DNA of 64,000 nucleotides from Vandiemenella viatica (GCA_031002005.1 CM061919.1:229026739-229090738); one strand, 5' to 3'. Numbered from the stretch's first letter, positions 45,184-55,895 are shown. The notes: a model not told the origin generated them from the sequence alone. Numbers and translations: made by a program.

Positions 45184-45353
45184 TCCAGACTTAGGTATCC
45201 CATGGTTTTCCTAAATCACTCCACAGCAATGGCGGGACGATTCCTTCAAAAATACCATGGTCAAATTCCTTTCCGTTCGTTGTCTCCCATTCTATCCCAC
45301 ATCTAATGACTTCGACATCAACGAGACGCAAAAAAAAAAAAAAAAAAAAAAAA
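45184..45353 (+). repeat. SINE-I copy, head missing, long A tail
   Basis: Begins within the body (AGGTATCCCATGGTTTTCC) and ends ATCAACGAGACGC followed by 24 A residues. Confidence 0.75.
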
Positions 45354-45399
45354 CACGCGAAGTGGTGATGATATATAGAATTTCAACAGTTGGTAGATT

Positions 45400-46500
45400 G
45401 TGAAAATTTAATTTAATTTAATTGTGATTGAGCTGAAGCTGCGGTGACAATTTCCCTACACTCCCACCACTCTCGTCACCCTCCTCCTGTCTTCCATTGA
45501 ATCCCATTCCAGCTCTTGTATCATATCTGTTACTGATTGCGTTCTGCGGTAATTTCCAGATACAAATCTAGCATCCCTTCTTTGCACCCCCCCCCCCCAA
45601 CTCCTGTATTTGATACCCAAAATGTGGGTCCCATACTACACTACCATATTCAAGCAACGGTCTGACCAAAGTTTTGTAACCAACTCCCTCACTTCTATTG
45701 TACATCCCCTCATTACTCTCTGCAACAAGTGCAGAATTTTGAAACTTTTTCTTAATACCTGTCAAATGTGTCCTGCCCAGGTGAGCTTGTTATAAAATGT
45801 TATGCCAAGGTATTTACATTTCAAATCTTCAACAAGCAGTTCCTTACCCGACTTATAACCACAATTAAACTTTAGTATTTTATCTGTGTACCTAATAAGC
45901 TGACTCTTCTTTATATTTATATTCATCCCATCTTTGACCTACCCAGCTAGATATCCTCTCCAGATCACCCTGCAGTTGTTCATAGTATTCCCCCGTTTTG
46001 GTCCTATTATAACATATTGTCAAGTGCAAAGAACCTAACTTCTGACAGTAAACCATCAACACAATCCTTTATTAGAATAATGGATAGAAATGGTCCTTCC
46101 TTAGTACACTTTTTCGTATCCGAACATCGTAATCGTTTTTTCGAATGTCGGACAAAGTTGTCGATCTCTCTCCTTGTCCATAGGTCGTCGAGTGTTGTTG
46201 AATAGTGGCACTGCATGCAAAAATACAGATGATCCACGGTCTGTTGTTCTCCAAATTCACATCGATCACTTGTTGTCAGACCATATTTATGGATGTTAGC
46301 TTAGAAATGGTCCTAATACGCTACCCTGTGGCACTCCCATTTCAACTTCCATCCCTTATGATACTGCTTTTCCTTTGTTAAAATTTTGTTTTCTTCCTTT
46401 TACAAATTCTTCTATCCAGCCAAACACTTCAATGTTTTTTACCTTATTTACCTCCATTTTATGACTCACTGTTAAATGCATTACAGTATCAACTTCCTTG
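45400..46500 (-). mobile_element. LINE-B copy, decayed, with foreign LINE piece inside
   Basis: The 3' end (AATTAAATTAAATTAAA side, GGGAAATTGTCACCGCAG) lies at left. The minus frame at 45568-45765 has GYKTLVRPLLEYGSVVWDP, the family signature. The RT-domain part continues to about 46500. From 46107 to 46302 the match to the other LINE-B copies is interrupted by another LINE's sequence. A C run is present at about 45588. Confidence 0.65.
46107..46302 (-). pseudogene. C-terminal Cys/His piece of a different LINE
   Basis: Minus-strand translation gives NIHKYGLTTSDRCEFGEQ then QTVDHLYFCMQCH, which corresponds to the C-terminal zinc-knuckle-like motif (W.L..S..C.CG..QT..H....C) of Jockey/R1-group LINE proteins. 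It lies inside the LINE-B copy in the same orientation, between GGTCCTTCC and AAATGGTCC, so it was inserted there or joined by rearrangement. Confidence 0.55.
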
Positions 46501-46764
46501 TCCATTTCATGCGAAATGTATTGCATATAACCCACTTTCTGAGACTCCCATTAGTGTTTTCGCCTAAAATCATGTTGTCGATTTGAATACCAGTATCGTT
46601 ATCAGGCGTACCGAGAATCACAGTAAATAGCATTCTGGGAGAATACTTCGACATGGTCTGCATCAAAAGAGAGCTGGGTTTAGTGCGGTATTGTGGCTCC
46701 AATCAACGTATTAGAGACATGTACTCGAGCAGCCCGAAAAACACTGGTGTAAAGTCCTCAGATC
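46501..46764. other. Unassigned
   Basis: A 73-residue minus frame with no certain identity; it may be further LINE sequence. Confidence 0.25.
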
Positions 46765-47142
46765 TTACTCGATGATGAACGAACCTGACGTCGTGAACAC
46801 AGAAGTTGTAGAACCTTCAGAGTGTCGGTGCCGTAAAGTGGAGAAGTAACGACAAGTCTCGGCCGCGTGGGAGTCGGCGTCTTGTTGTTTCGCTGTCTGC
46901 TCCGGTGCTCCCCAGCGCACCACACTCCTTGTTTGTTCGTCCTCAAACTTGTGTCTGATCTCGGAGATAACTTGCGTGGGTGCAGCCCGGCTTTTGAGCC
47001 CACCGTAAATGGTCCCCCAGATAGCCCGCACGTAGCCCTCACATTCGGCCTTGACCCTGTTCCTCATCTCATCCACTCGTCCTGATGGATGGCTGCTATC
47101 TACCACCGAGCGTTGGAATTTTTTCGTACGACAAACTGACAA
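46765..47142 (-). CDS. Unrecognised 125-residue frame in GC-rich patch
   Basis: A minus frame rich in charged residues (VDEMRNRVKAECEGYVRAIW, SEIRHKFEDEQTRSVVRWG) lies in a GC-rich interval. The opposite strand is also partly open. I recognise no domain. The first residues overlap a SINE-I start fragment (47106-47112), which argues that the real limits are shorter. It could be an exon or a piece of an unknown element. Confidence 0.2.
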   Translation of the reverse strand: MSVCRTKKFQRSVVDSSHPSGRVDEMRNRVKAECEGYVRAIWGTIYGGLKSRAAPTQVISEIRHKFEDEQTRSVVRWGAPEQTAKQQDADSHAAETCRYFSTLRHRHSEGSTTSVFTTSGSFIIE

Positions 47143-47530
47143 CGACCTTAAAGCGAAATGTATTAACTTAGAGATATGGTGGAGTTAATCGTATTTTCTC
47201 TTTAACCTAAGGTAAAAAGATTACGGCTACTGTATGTGTCTGCTTCCTGTTTGCCACCCTCTAATGGGAACCCGATACAGCTGGCGACGTAAACAGAAAT
47301 GCCGTTTTCTTTCTCTTCTTCATCTTATTCGGATAAAGTTACAAACGATATTTCCAGGCATAAACGATCACACCCATCGTCCATTTTGAAACTGGGCTTT
47401 GCGTTGTGTGAATGATGACTTACGTCATTTCTTGATATTATAAAAGTGTTTTATTTTCAGCAACAAGAATATTTATTTTCCTTAGCGGAGAGGGTGGAGT
47501 TTGGGGTTTGATTAGAATGCGTTTAAAATG
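47113..47530. other. No gene recognised
   Basis: Unique sequence. Confidence 0.3.
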
Positions 47531-47757
47531 GCGCCAAATGCTCTGGCCTCACATTCGGGAGGACACGGGTTCGAATCCACGACCAGCCAACCAGATTTGA
47601 ATTTTCCATTGTTTCCCCAAATCACTCCAGGCGAATGCAGGGATGCTTCCTTCAAAAGGCTATTGGCGAATTTCATTCCGTTCTTTGTTCCCAGTCCCTT
47701 TCCTCCTCCAATGATCTCGATGTTGATGAGGCGTAAAGTCAGAGGCAAAAAAAAAGA
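47531..47757 (+). repeat. SINE-I copy, almost full length
   Basis: GCTCTGGCCTCACATTCGGG, B box GGTTCGAATCC, CAAATCACTCCAGGCGAATG, tail GATGAGGCGTAAAGTCAGAG and an A run. Only the first ~20 bases of the head are altered. Confidence 0.85.
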
Positions 47758-48093
47758 AGGTATCTACCAATGCCAGCCAAGCTTGATGAGTATTAGTGGA
47801 AGTAAATGGCCAATTAGATACACTTTGCGACCAGTATTTTCTAACATTTCTGTGAGGTCTTTTTATCCTCTCGTTACTTTACAGTACAGGTTCCCAAAGT
47901 TTTTCTTCCCGTGCTTTCCTTCCTTTTTCCGTCAAAAGAAAAGTACCAAACTTCCAACTGTTCCCTGTAGCCACAATTTTATTATTAAAAAGGTAAAAAA
48001 GCGAATAACATATCGAATAAATATAATAATTTTATGTTGCTTATAAAGTTACAAATTTTAAATTTTCAGAAAAAAGTAAAAAGAAGTATAAAA

Positions 48094-48826
48094 ATGATAT
48101 ACGCTGGGAGTGCTTCTTTCTACACCGGTCCGAAACTGGTACAGATCTGTTAAAATTTATTTTAACTACTTCCACACGACTTCGTGGTTTTCGGTCTCCT
48201 TTTTCGGTAAAGCCGCCACAAATTAAATTAAAAATGCTGAAATATGAGACACTGCGCAACAGCGGAATGTTACGAGCTCTGCAGAAATGATAAAAAAAAA
48301 AAAAAAAAAAATGTTACAGGGATCATATCAACCTAAACAGTTTCTTTTTGTCATAGTGGTTGAAATTCGGCCTGGATCAAGAGAAAAAAAATTTACGGAA
48401 AATTCGTTCTGCGGCATCCATCTAGGAAATGATGTATTTGTTTACAGTGGAAGCAATCGACTGTCTTCGTTCTTGGCGAGCGTTGTTTTACTACATCACA
48501 GACAAATATTTTATATTTGTTAATTTCGTGCGACTTTTTCCAATGGAGGGAAGCTGAAACGGTAAGAAAACATTACGCCAAAGTATTTAACCAACATTTC
48601 AAGAGATTTTCCTTGATTCTGCAGCGCCGGTGGCATCTAACAGCTGCGCGTCACCCACATATTTCGCAATTTGTAGTTACATTTGTGGCGATTTTTCGAA
48701 AAAGGCGAGTGCATAACGTGGAAGGACATTATAACAAAGCAGTTAATCCAGATTTCGAAGGGTTAGTACCAGTTTCGGAACATTGGGGAAAGAGGCACCC
48801 TTCCCCCCACTCCGATATACTATAAA
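48094..48826. repeat. Large inverted repeat, diverged arms of ~195 bp
   Basis: The arm 48094-48288 reappears reversed at about 48630-48826. On the same strand both read CTGCAG..., then CATATTTC.GCA, TTTGTGGCG, CGAAAAAGG, GTACCAGTTTCGGA and AGAAAGAAGCAC or GGAAAGAGGCAC. The arms are clearly diverged. The centre includes an A run (48292-48311) and a piece like the element at 9867 (TTGAAATTCGGCCTGGATCA near 48358). It could be an old fold-back transposon or two opposed copies of one repeat. Confidence 0.5.
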
Positions 48827-48834
48827 TTGGTTGA

Positions 48835-49200
48835 AAAAAGTAGCAATGAAAGAATATCAGCCTGGGAGAAGGAAGAGCGACACAGCATCGATTGGATTAA
48901 GCTGAAGGAGGATCTATTACCTGAGTCTGAACAACCACAGCCCATGTGGAAGTTACTGAACAGAGATCGAGTTTGAGTTCACTGCTGCAAAGACACTCTC
49001 GCTTCATGGGGATACCTGGGAGAACAACCAGGCACCACGTGATCCTGCGGCGAGCACGAAACTATGGTACATTTGTTATCACGCCCACATCTCGGGATAA
49101 ATGTATCTCAGTTAGACCTTCAATCATCCAGTGACAAAGCTATCGCATTGGCGGAAAAACTACCTTGTACTCATTCTGTCATCGACACGAAAAGAAGAAG
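48835..49200 (+). pseudogene. LINE C-terminal relic with Cys/His motif
   Basis: Translation shows CKDTLASWGYLGEQPGTT, then SCGEHETMVHLLSRPH and KAIALAEKL, the C-terminal Cys/His module of Jockey/R1-like LINE proteins. One Cys codon has become a stop and another an Arg, so it is dead. It is a different family from the LINE at 4718. Confidence 0.6.
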
Positions 49201-50149
49201 ACTGAAAAGAAGTAACAAAGAAAAAATAAATCAGTAGGAAGACGGAGCTTGCATTTATTTTTTTGCAAGATTTCATATTCTCGCTTGGATATTACAAAGT
49301 GCACAGCGTAGATCGTTGCCAGTATACAGTTGGCTTCGGTAGTTTTTATTCCAGCATTCTGTTTCTCACAGATAAGTGCTGTAAAACAGTGAATACAATC
49401 GCAGCGGGGGTACACTACGTAATACTTGAACCGAAACGTTTATTTGTCTATTTTATTAAATCCTATTTGGCAGCAGAACGATTTCTTATTTTTATTTTTT
49501 ATTTTCAAAGTTTGCTCAAGAAGTACTACATTGAGTAAGCACAGGGCTGTGGCGATATTTTAGGTTTTCAGACTTACAACTTCTCAGTTCTAACAATGGT
49601 GTCTTCGCTGGAAGTTTGTGATGTTCGAATAAAGTTTTTCAGTTCTAAGGGACCGTGAAAAAGGCATAGTACATTTAACGGTGTAGAGCTAAGGTAAAGT
49701 CCACAGGGAAGGCGAGGCTAAGTCGCCCACCGCACTCTCCTTGATATGATTTCGCCTCCCCCCCCCCCCCCCTCGTCCCATGGGGGAACATACGGAGGGG
49801 ATCTGTCCTTGACGGTGTAGTCAAAGACTTTATGATGCTCAAGTATGCAGTGGACGATAGCTATAACAAAATATGCACAATTTTGGTATTTAAAAAATAA
49901 AACGCAACAGAAAAGACTCGGAAATAAGTTCACCGCCGAACACTAATAAAAACATATTTATTCTTTATCGTCACCAACAAGAAAAACACTATTAAAAGAA
50001 ACTGACAGAACCTGAAAACGTCACTACCTAAAATTTTAGCTCAGAGTGCAAAATTTAATTACGCCTAATAGTTGCTCTTTTACACGCGAAGTTATCTTTC
50101 AGTCTGCCTCGTTCTAGTACACTAACAGCTGAAAACTATTTGAACGCAT
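49201..50149. other. No gene recognised; poly-C run
   Basis: A C run lies at about 49758-49772. The rest is AT-rich with small frames. Confidence 0.3.
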
Positions 50150-50245
50150 CGAGCGTGGTGGGTGAACGGAAACAGTCGGGCCTGCCATTCGTGAGGATTC
50201 GGGTTCAAATCGCCGTGGGGCTATCTCAATTTAGTTTTTCTGTGG
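50150..50245 (+). repeat. SINE-I head fragment
   Basis: CGAGCGTGGTGGGTGAACGG, then B box GGGTTCAAATCG. The match ends after about 95 bases, so it is 3'-truncated. Confidence 0.65.
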
Positions 50246-50523
50246 TGTATTTCTTTATTGCGATTTTTATTTATTTATCAGACTCTAAGAATTGTTGGTA
50301 ATATTAGTTTTAATAGTGGTCCAGGCCGCATATACTGTGATAAATGTAGTACCGTCCTAGATCCGTGACCATACCCAAAATGCGTCACTGGCTTACACTA
50401 GTGTTTTATAGACAACTTGCCAGACCGAAAAGATGGGCCTGGCGAATAAAGGGAACAGTTCTAAACAGAACTTGGCAAAAGTAGTAGATATAGATAATAT
50501 AGGGAAGCCTCTAATCACATTGG

Positions 50524-50840
50524 TCGGTCACATAGCGCAGGTGGTAGAGTGTCTAACTATGGCCCAGACGACCGCGGTTCGATCCCCGACGTAGCCAAGG
50601 ATCCTTCCGCTAATCTGAACGCCCGGAATGGCTCACCCAAGCTCATTTACCCTGCTATCAAATCAGTACCGTGGAGGAAACTCCACGGGAAGGTAAAGAG
50701 AAAGGGTGGGATTGTGTCGCTGACCACGGCAAGTCCACTCTAGTGCCTACGGTCAGGAAATACGAATACGGAACTCCGCTAATCCTTATGGAATACGGCT
50801 TAAAAGCTGTGAAAATCCACTGCCTTTACCTCTTTCCCTC
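50524..50840 (+). repeat. SINE-VI-like repeat with tRNA-like head
   Basis: GCGCAGGTGGTAGAGTGTCT (box A-like) and CGGTTCGATCCCCGAC (box B-like) are both close to the consensus. A body follows with AGGAAACTCCACGGGAAGG. Single copy here. Structure supports a tRNA-derived SINE rather than a tRNA gene, as no full cloverleaf is apparent. Confidence 0.5.
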
Positions 50841-50873
50841 TACTCGCATTGTGGACAGGAACTTCTATACGGC

Positions 50874-51040
50874 TGCCGGCCTCGGTAGCGTAGGGGCTAA
50901 AATCCTAGCTCGGCGTGCCGAAGGTCGCCGGTTTGACTCCGGTCGCGTACATGGTTGTTTAAGTGTTGTGTCTGTGAATGTCCTGTGGTGTATATAACTC
51001 GTTAGAATAATACATACTGGAAGAAACTGAAAGCACTGGA
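50874..51040 (+). repeat. SINE-IV-like copy
   Basis: CTCGGTAGCGTAGGGGCTAA and the B-box-like CCGGTTTGACTCCGG are followed by TTGTGTCTGTGAATGTCCTG, a layout like the copies at 20003 and 12296. Confidence 0.45.
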
Positions 51041-51184
51041 TCACACATGCTGAGTTGGCTGTATAGCCTCAGATGCAAGAAGACTTAAAAAAAAAGCCGG
51101 ATCGATCAGTCTGTCGCTAAGCTAAAATTTTCATTAAAATTTCCAACATGCTCGTACTTTTGCTGCCGTAAAATTCCAATACCC

Positions 51185-51303
51185 TCGAGTGTGGCTCAGT
51201 GAGTTAAGTCATCGGGAAGTCACAACGGGACCGGGTTCGAGTCCTAGTCCCTACGTACCGGTCTGACTGGGGTTTATAGCCGGTTTCCCGTAATCTCCTA
51301 GGC
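51185..51303 (+). repeat. SINE-III copy
   Basis: GAGTGTGGCTCAGTGAGTTA, B box GGGTTCGAGTCC and TACCGGTCTGACTGGGGT match the copy at 21186. It too runs directly into a hAT-type end. Confidence 0.65.
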
Positions 51304-51403
51304 CATTGTTTTTCAATCTGTGGGTCGCGACCTCCAGGAATGTCGCCAAGTCTTGCTTGCTTGGAGGGTCATGGTCGCAAGCAAGGTAAATGTAAAAACA
51401 ATG
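51304..51403. mobile_element. Very short hAT-type element
   Basis: Begins CATTGTTTTTCAATCTGTGG then GTCGCGACCT, a common hAT terminal sequence. It ends TGTAAAAACAATG, the inverted start. Flanks TCCTAGGC and a later TCCTACAT are similar but not identical. 100 bp, no coding capacity. Confidence 0.5.
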
Positions 51404-51741
51404 GTTTGGGTCCTACATTACAATAAAAACACAAAATTTTCAGTCAGAAGGCTGTGCCTGCCTGTATTTTAATAAATTATCGAATAGTGGTTGTATTTTT
51501 GAGACTCATATAATTAAATCATTTTCTAATTGGAACCTATTTCTCTTTTTTCTATTATACATCAGGTGATTATTGTCATAAAGTATATTTTTTCGGTTTT
51601 TATATGCTTCCGCAACTGCCACTTAAATTAGATGTGGAGGGCTGCTCAGATCTTTCGACAAATCCATTTTATCCTCGCTCGCAGCAAAGCTACTGTAGTT
51701 CTTTTTCGCTGGAGTATTCAGACAACTGATTGCTGTGAATG

Positions 51742-51786
<45 letters not shown>

Positions 51787-52030
51787 GGCCGCTGACACTA
51801 TCTTCTCGCCTCTCACGCCATCACTGCGGCAGGTATACCTGTAGTCTCAATAGAAATAAAATTAAATATGTCGCTTTTGAAATCACTGACATAGATTATT
51901 GCAGACCTGGGGGATCACCAAAGTTCAGACGTGGTAAGTCGTTAAAATTTTATTACTTGTAAAGGGGTAGCGTATTCAAAAATGATCACAAACATTGCCG
52001 TAGGCGAATACTACGGTATGTGTATATTAC
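51404..52030. other. AT-rich spacer with 43-base poly-A
   Basis: The A tract at 51742-51784 is the longest homopolymer of the window. Nothing else is recognised. Confidence 0.5.
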
Positions 52031-52285
52031 CAAGCGTGGTGGGTGAGGCGTAACGCTCTGGCCTCGCATCGGGGAGGACGCTGGTTCGAATCCCCGTCCG
52101 AGCATCCAGCTTCATGTTTTCCATGGTTTCCGCAAATCACTCTAGAGAATGATGGGATGCTCCCTTCAAAAGGCCATGCGGAATTCCTTCTCGTTCCCTG
52201 TCCCTCAGTCCTTTCCCACCTCTAATGACCTTGAAGTAGACGAGGCGTAAAACCAGAGGCAAAAAAATAAAAATAAAAAAAAATA
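52031..52285 (+). repeat. SINE-I copy, full length
   Basis: From CCAAGCGTGGTGGGTGAGGC through B box GGTTCGAATCCCCGTCCG to the tail GACGAGGCGTAAAACCAGAG and an A-rich end. Confidence 0.85.
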
Positions 52286-52559
52286 GTAGAATCTCCAACC
52301 TCTGCAGTACAAACTACACATTTCACAAGCGAAAATACACCTGTAATTCAGAACATAAGCTACACATTTCGCAGACAGATGGGGTAATAGATTCCTTCCG
52401 GCAAAAGGGAAACAGGAATGGTGACTACGCTTTACATCCTTAAAAATTTGTTTATGATCAGTACTCATAACTCTAACAGTTGATGATTGAAAATGGCTGA
52501 TAAAAAAGACCGACACTTTTCGAAAAGACCCTTTACAGGGATCAAAAATAGGAGCGATT

Positions 52560-52885
52560 AGTTGTGACAAGTGGAGGGTCTAATTATGCTGTTAGTGATG
52601 TGATGACGTGGAGGCGAGAGAGTGGGCGTTGCGGTAACAGCTGCGGCCGACAGCGCGACACAATTGCTCGACCCGCGCGGCGCGGCGTCATCGATTGGAT
52701 GACTCCGATAACGCGATTAATAATTCATTTGCGCCGGACACTGTGTGACAGGGACACGGACTGCCGCTATGACGGGGCCGCGCATCGCGGTGTCAGGTTC
52801 CCTCGGGCGCCATCGGGCGACAAGGCACAGTGGATGAACTCGCCTCACCCCACGTCCTTCGCTAACCTTCTTCAGAGATGATACC
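52560..52885. promoter_or_regulatory. CpG-rich island
   Basis: 52605-52860 is dense in CG dinucleotides (for example CCCGCGCGGCGCGGCGTC) in otherwise CpG-poor DNA. A 105-residue plus frame (52564-52881) crosses it without any domain. In insects with germline methylation, CpG-dense patches mark promoters or young GC-rich repeats. No gene is visible beside it. Confidence 0.3.
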
Positions 52886-53862
52886 TCGGCGTACTGGTCA
52901 CTTTGTTCTTCCTAGTGACGAAATACAGAGGCAGCTTCCACATTCTGCACATCATAGCGCAAAGGTGGCAGCAACAAATTAAAACTAGATTTACTGTAGC
53001 GTGTTTACATATCCAAAAGTGCGTTTCGTACATACATATTATTTACTTCCCGTCGTTTGATCCTGTTTAGGTCGACAATAGTAAACGGAATATATACTGA
53101 CATCCCAAATCTCTCCCCCCCCCTCTTTTCTCATTACAGTCACTATTGTGATGTGACAAGACGTATACATGTGGTAAAAGTGTTAATCACTATAAGCAGG
53201 AACACTAAGAGGTAGGGTTAAATTGTTAATAAGGAATAGAATCAAGAATTTCAAATTGTGGTTGCAAGAGTGGGGCAGGTAGTAGATTTTATTTAGGAGT
53301 TTCAGGAAGCTGCCATTATGGCAGCAAGGTGAAGCCTAGAGGTCAGTCACCCCTTCCCGCCATCTCCGTTGCCGCGGAGACAATTGTGACCTGTAGTCAA
53401 CACCCGGACACCAAAGCCGTCTTTCGAGATGGGTAGTATCTGTGGGAACCAATGTATTCTCCCATTTGTCAGAGATGGTACACACGGCAACTGGAAACTT
53501 AGGAAGTCAATGTTGGTATTGTTCCTCTAAGAAAAACGTCAGATAATCCAAATACAGTTGACCAAAGGGTATTTAAGGCCCGTTGAACACAGTAGGACTC
53601 TCAATCTTCAGTGTTGCTCAGCCGTGATCCATACTGGTTCTGCTTGAAAGCCTGCCCAGTATGATGCAAGTCCATTAATCTCTCTGTCTTTGTTTATCTG
53701 CCAAAGAACTCACTCTCGTTAATGGTAATGAAGTAAAGCAATCCAAACCATTAAGATGACGTGTGTAACTGCCTCTGTGTGACCATTATGATACAATGAA
53801 TTGCTTACACGTGAACTTTAGTTGAAACAAACAACTTGTTGATAGTTAACCTGTTAGTGAAT
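52886..53862. other. No gene recognised
   Basis: C run near 53107; unique sequence. An X-box-like GTTGCCGCGGAGAC lies at 53368-53381 within a GC-rich patch. Confidence 0.3.
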
Positions 53863-54253
53863 AGGGAAGCGTCCATAAAACACGTAGCTCCATTTTGGCG
53901 TCCTGTGAACCCTTCCTGCCCCCACTTAGCCCCGACGTGGCTTTTGTCTCTACCCCTCCCCCTCTCCCCTCCCACGTAGCACATAGCTTTTTTCCCTATT
54001 GATTCCAGAAGAAATTTTGTACTGTTTTTCTCTTTTCAGACTATCGTAAATTACATACGGAGATAATTAAATGATGGAAATAAATATTTACAAGCTGTTG
54101 CGTGTTCTGTATCTCATTTTAAATGTGACAAATAATATGAACGAAAAGCTACGTGGTTCGGCTCGGAACTCCTCCTCCCTGCACGTAGCCCAGAGTAGCT
54201 TTCCAGCAAGCCCCCCCTCCCAGATTGAGCAACGTGGTTTATGGACCCACCCT
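53863..54253. mobile_element. 391-bp TIR element (ISL2EU-like ends)
   Basis: The left end AGGGAAGCGTCCATAAAAC then ACGTAGCTC mirrors the right end GAGCAACGTGGTTTATGGAC then CCACCCT. The core CGTCCATAAA.CACGT is similar to the ends of the element at 23224. C-rich subterminal stretches occur on both sides. No transposase is present. Target duplication unclear. Confidence 0.55.
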
Positions 54254-54899
54254 AGACAATTTTATCAACTTGTTCCGATTTCGAGTGTGGATTTTTGTAG
54301 CCAAATTGCTAAAATCGAACAGAATATCAGCTCAGTATATTTTTCTTTTGTAATTGTTTCCATCCCCTAATGCAGTCTATCTTTGTCAAACAAGGGAAGT
54401 CCTATAATTAAATAAATTAAACGGGAAGTTTAAAGGTGGGGGGGCTGGTAGGTTGCAATATGTAAATATAAGCTTTATATTTGCACAGGTAGAGGTGAAT
54501 AGAGAGGGCGATAGTTAGAACCAGATTTGTTATATCTGGAGCCCAATTTAAATCGTCTATTGTCTTATTTTGACGTACTGATTAAAAGAAATCAGGAAGG
54601 AAAATTAATCCTTTTAAGAGAGATCGTTATTTTAATGCCGCTTACCATCACCGTCCTGCTAAGAAAATCCTCGAGTCCTAATTTTATAGAGCAGCGAGGG
54701 TTGCAGATAACAACTGAAGAGAGAAAACACGTCACGACGGAATGCATACAATGACCGTCTGATTGCACGCGCTCTCACCGTAAAAAGATAAACAAAAATT
54801 GCAACCAAGATAAAGAACACAGCAAATAGATTTTTCTATACTGCATGTATAGTGGTAGAATGAGAGGATAGGCAGACTTCTAACCAAAGCTAATATTCA
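54254..54899. other. No gene recognised
   Basis: G run at about 54437; AT-rich with small frames. Confidence 0.3.
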
Positions 54900-55470
54900 T
54901 CGAATTTTTACCAGCAATAGTACGATTAGTAGCAACTTAAGATCAGTGGAAGACCGCAGAACACTGTTACAAGCTAGCGGGGTATCTACGATTCCCCGCG
55001 ATTGTGGCAAAGTGTATATTGGTGAGACATGCAGGGCTGTCACCATCAGATTAAGAAAACATCCTTGCCACACGAGACTCGACCAGGTCAGGTCATGGTG
55101 TCATCGGATTCGGATTCACTGGAATAAATTAAATTCCTAGCTCAATCAAAGAGTTTTTCACAATCTAAAATTAGGAAACCTATCGGAAATGAGTATGATG
55201 TGGGAATGTGAGCTTGTGGATGAACGTGATTACTAAACAAAACAAGGTCGGATTACCATAAAGGGAAAATTCATTCATGCCATCTCTGGATCAGCATACA
55301 CTCACTCTGGATCAGCGTACACTCACTCTCTGAGAAACAAAACAATCAATCCAAATATGCCTAAAAACTAAAAAATATCTAATCAGCCTTTTGCAGCAAA
55401 TTCAGCATGTCGTGAGGAATACTGCAGGCGGTGACCGAAACGTCGCAGTGATGCAGCGAAAAACTCAAAA
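54900..55470 (+). pseudogene. Penelope-like element relic with GIY-YIG start
   Basis: At 54976-55080 the frame reads GVSTIPRDCGKVYIGETC then RAVTIRLRKH, matching the GIY-YIG endonuclease signature of Penelope-like elements (GVY.I.C.CGKVYIGET.R....RLKEH). The first Tyr and a Cys are changed, and the following part is broken by stops. About 300 bases further on, GTGACCGAAACGTCGC (about 55429) looks like the terminal repeat of these elements. The reverse transcriptase part is absent. Not functional. Confidence 0.65.
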
Positions 55471-55895
55471 AGTAATTATATCTGCAAATTATATCCTTGT
55501 TTGATCCCTTGCATACAGAGAGTAAATATGCAATAGGCTTAAAAATGAGTGTTGTCAGCTTAACAAAATTCTACTGCATGCTAAAAACGTAATATCAACA
55601 GGATGGTATCATGTTATCTCTAAAGCAGGTACATGTTTGATGGATTATGTCTGATTGATATCCTGATGAAATTCCCGCGGATCTGTTGCTGAGTTGTAGA
55701 GCTACTGACCGAATGAGTTTCACAGACCACTGACGAAACCGTCACTTTCTAACCTCGTCTAATGATGATGTTGGAGTTTCATTTGACCCTCATATTTACC
55801 GTTGTCTTTTCTGAATGCCGGATAAGTAATTTTTGCATTAATAATTGAAATGAAACTTCTTTAGGCACGATAGGGAAAAATTTGCTATTGTTATA
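55471..55895. other. No gene recognised
   Basis: Unique sequence with small frames. Confidence 0.3.

Noticed and set aside
50524..50600. Genuine tRNA gene
   Set aside because: Good A and B boxes, but no complete cloverleaf is apparent and a SINE body follows; the same holds for the heads at 17066, 20003, 34940, 50874 and 51185.
51735..51962. Lys-rich reading frame
   Set aside because: Produced by the 43-base poly-A run.
53368..53381. Second RFX X-box (GTTGCCGCGGAGAC)
   Set aside because: Fits only the loose consensus and lies in a GC-rich patch where such matches are expected more often.
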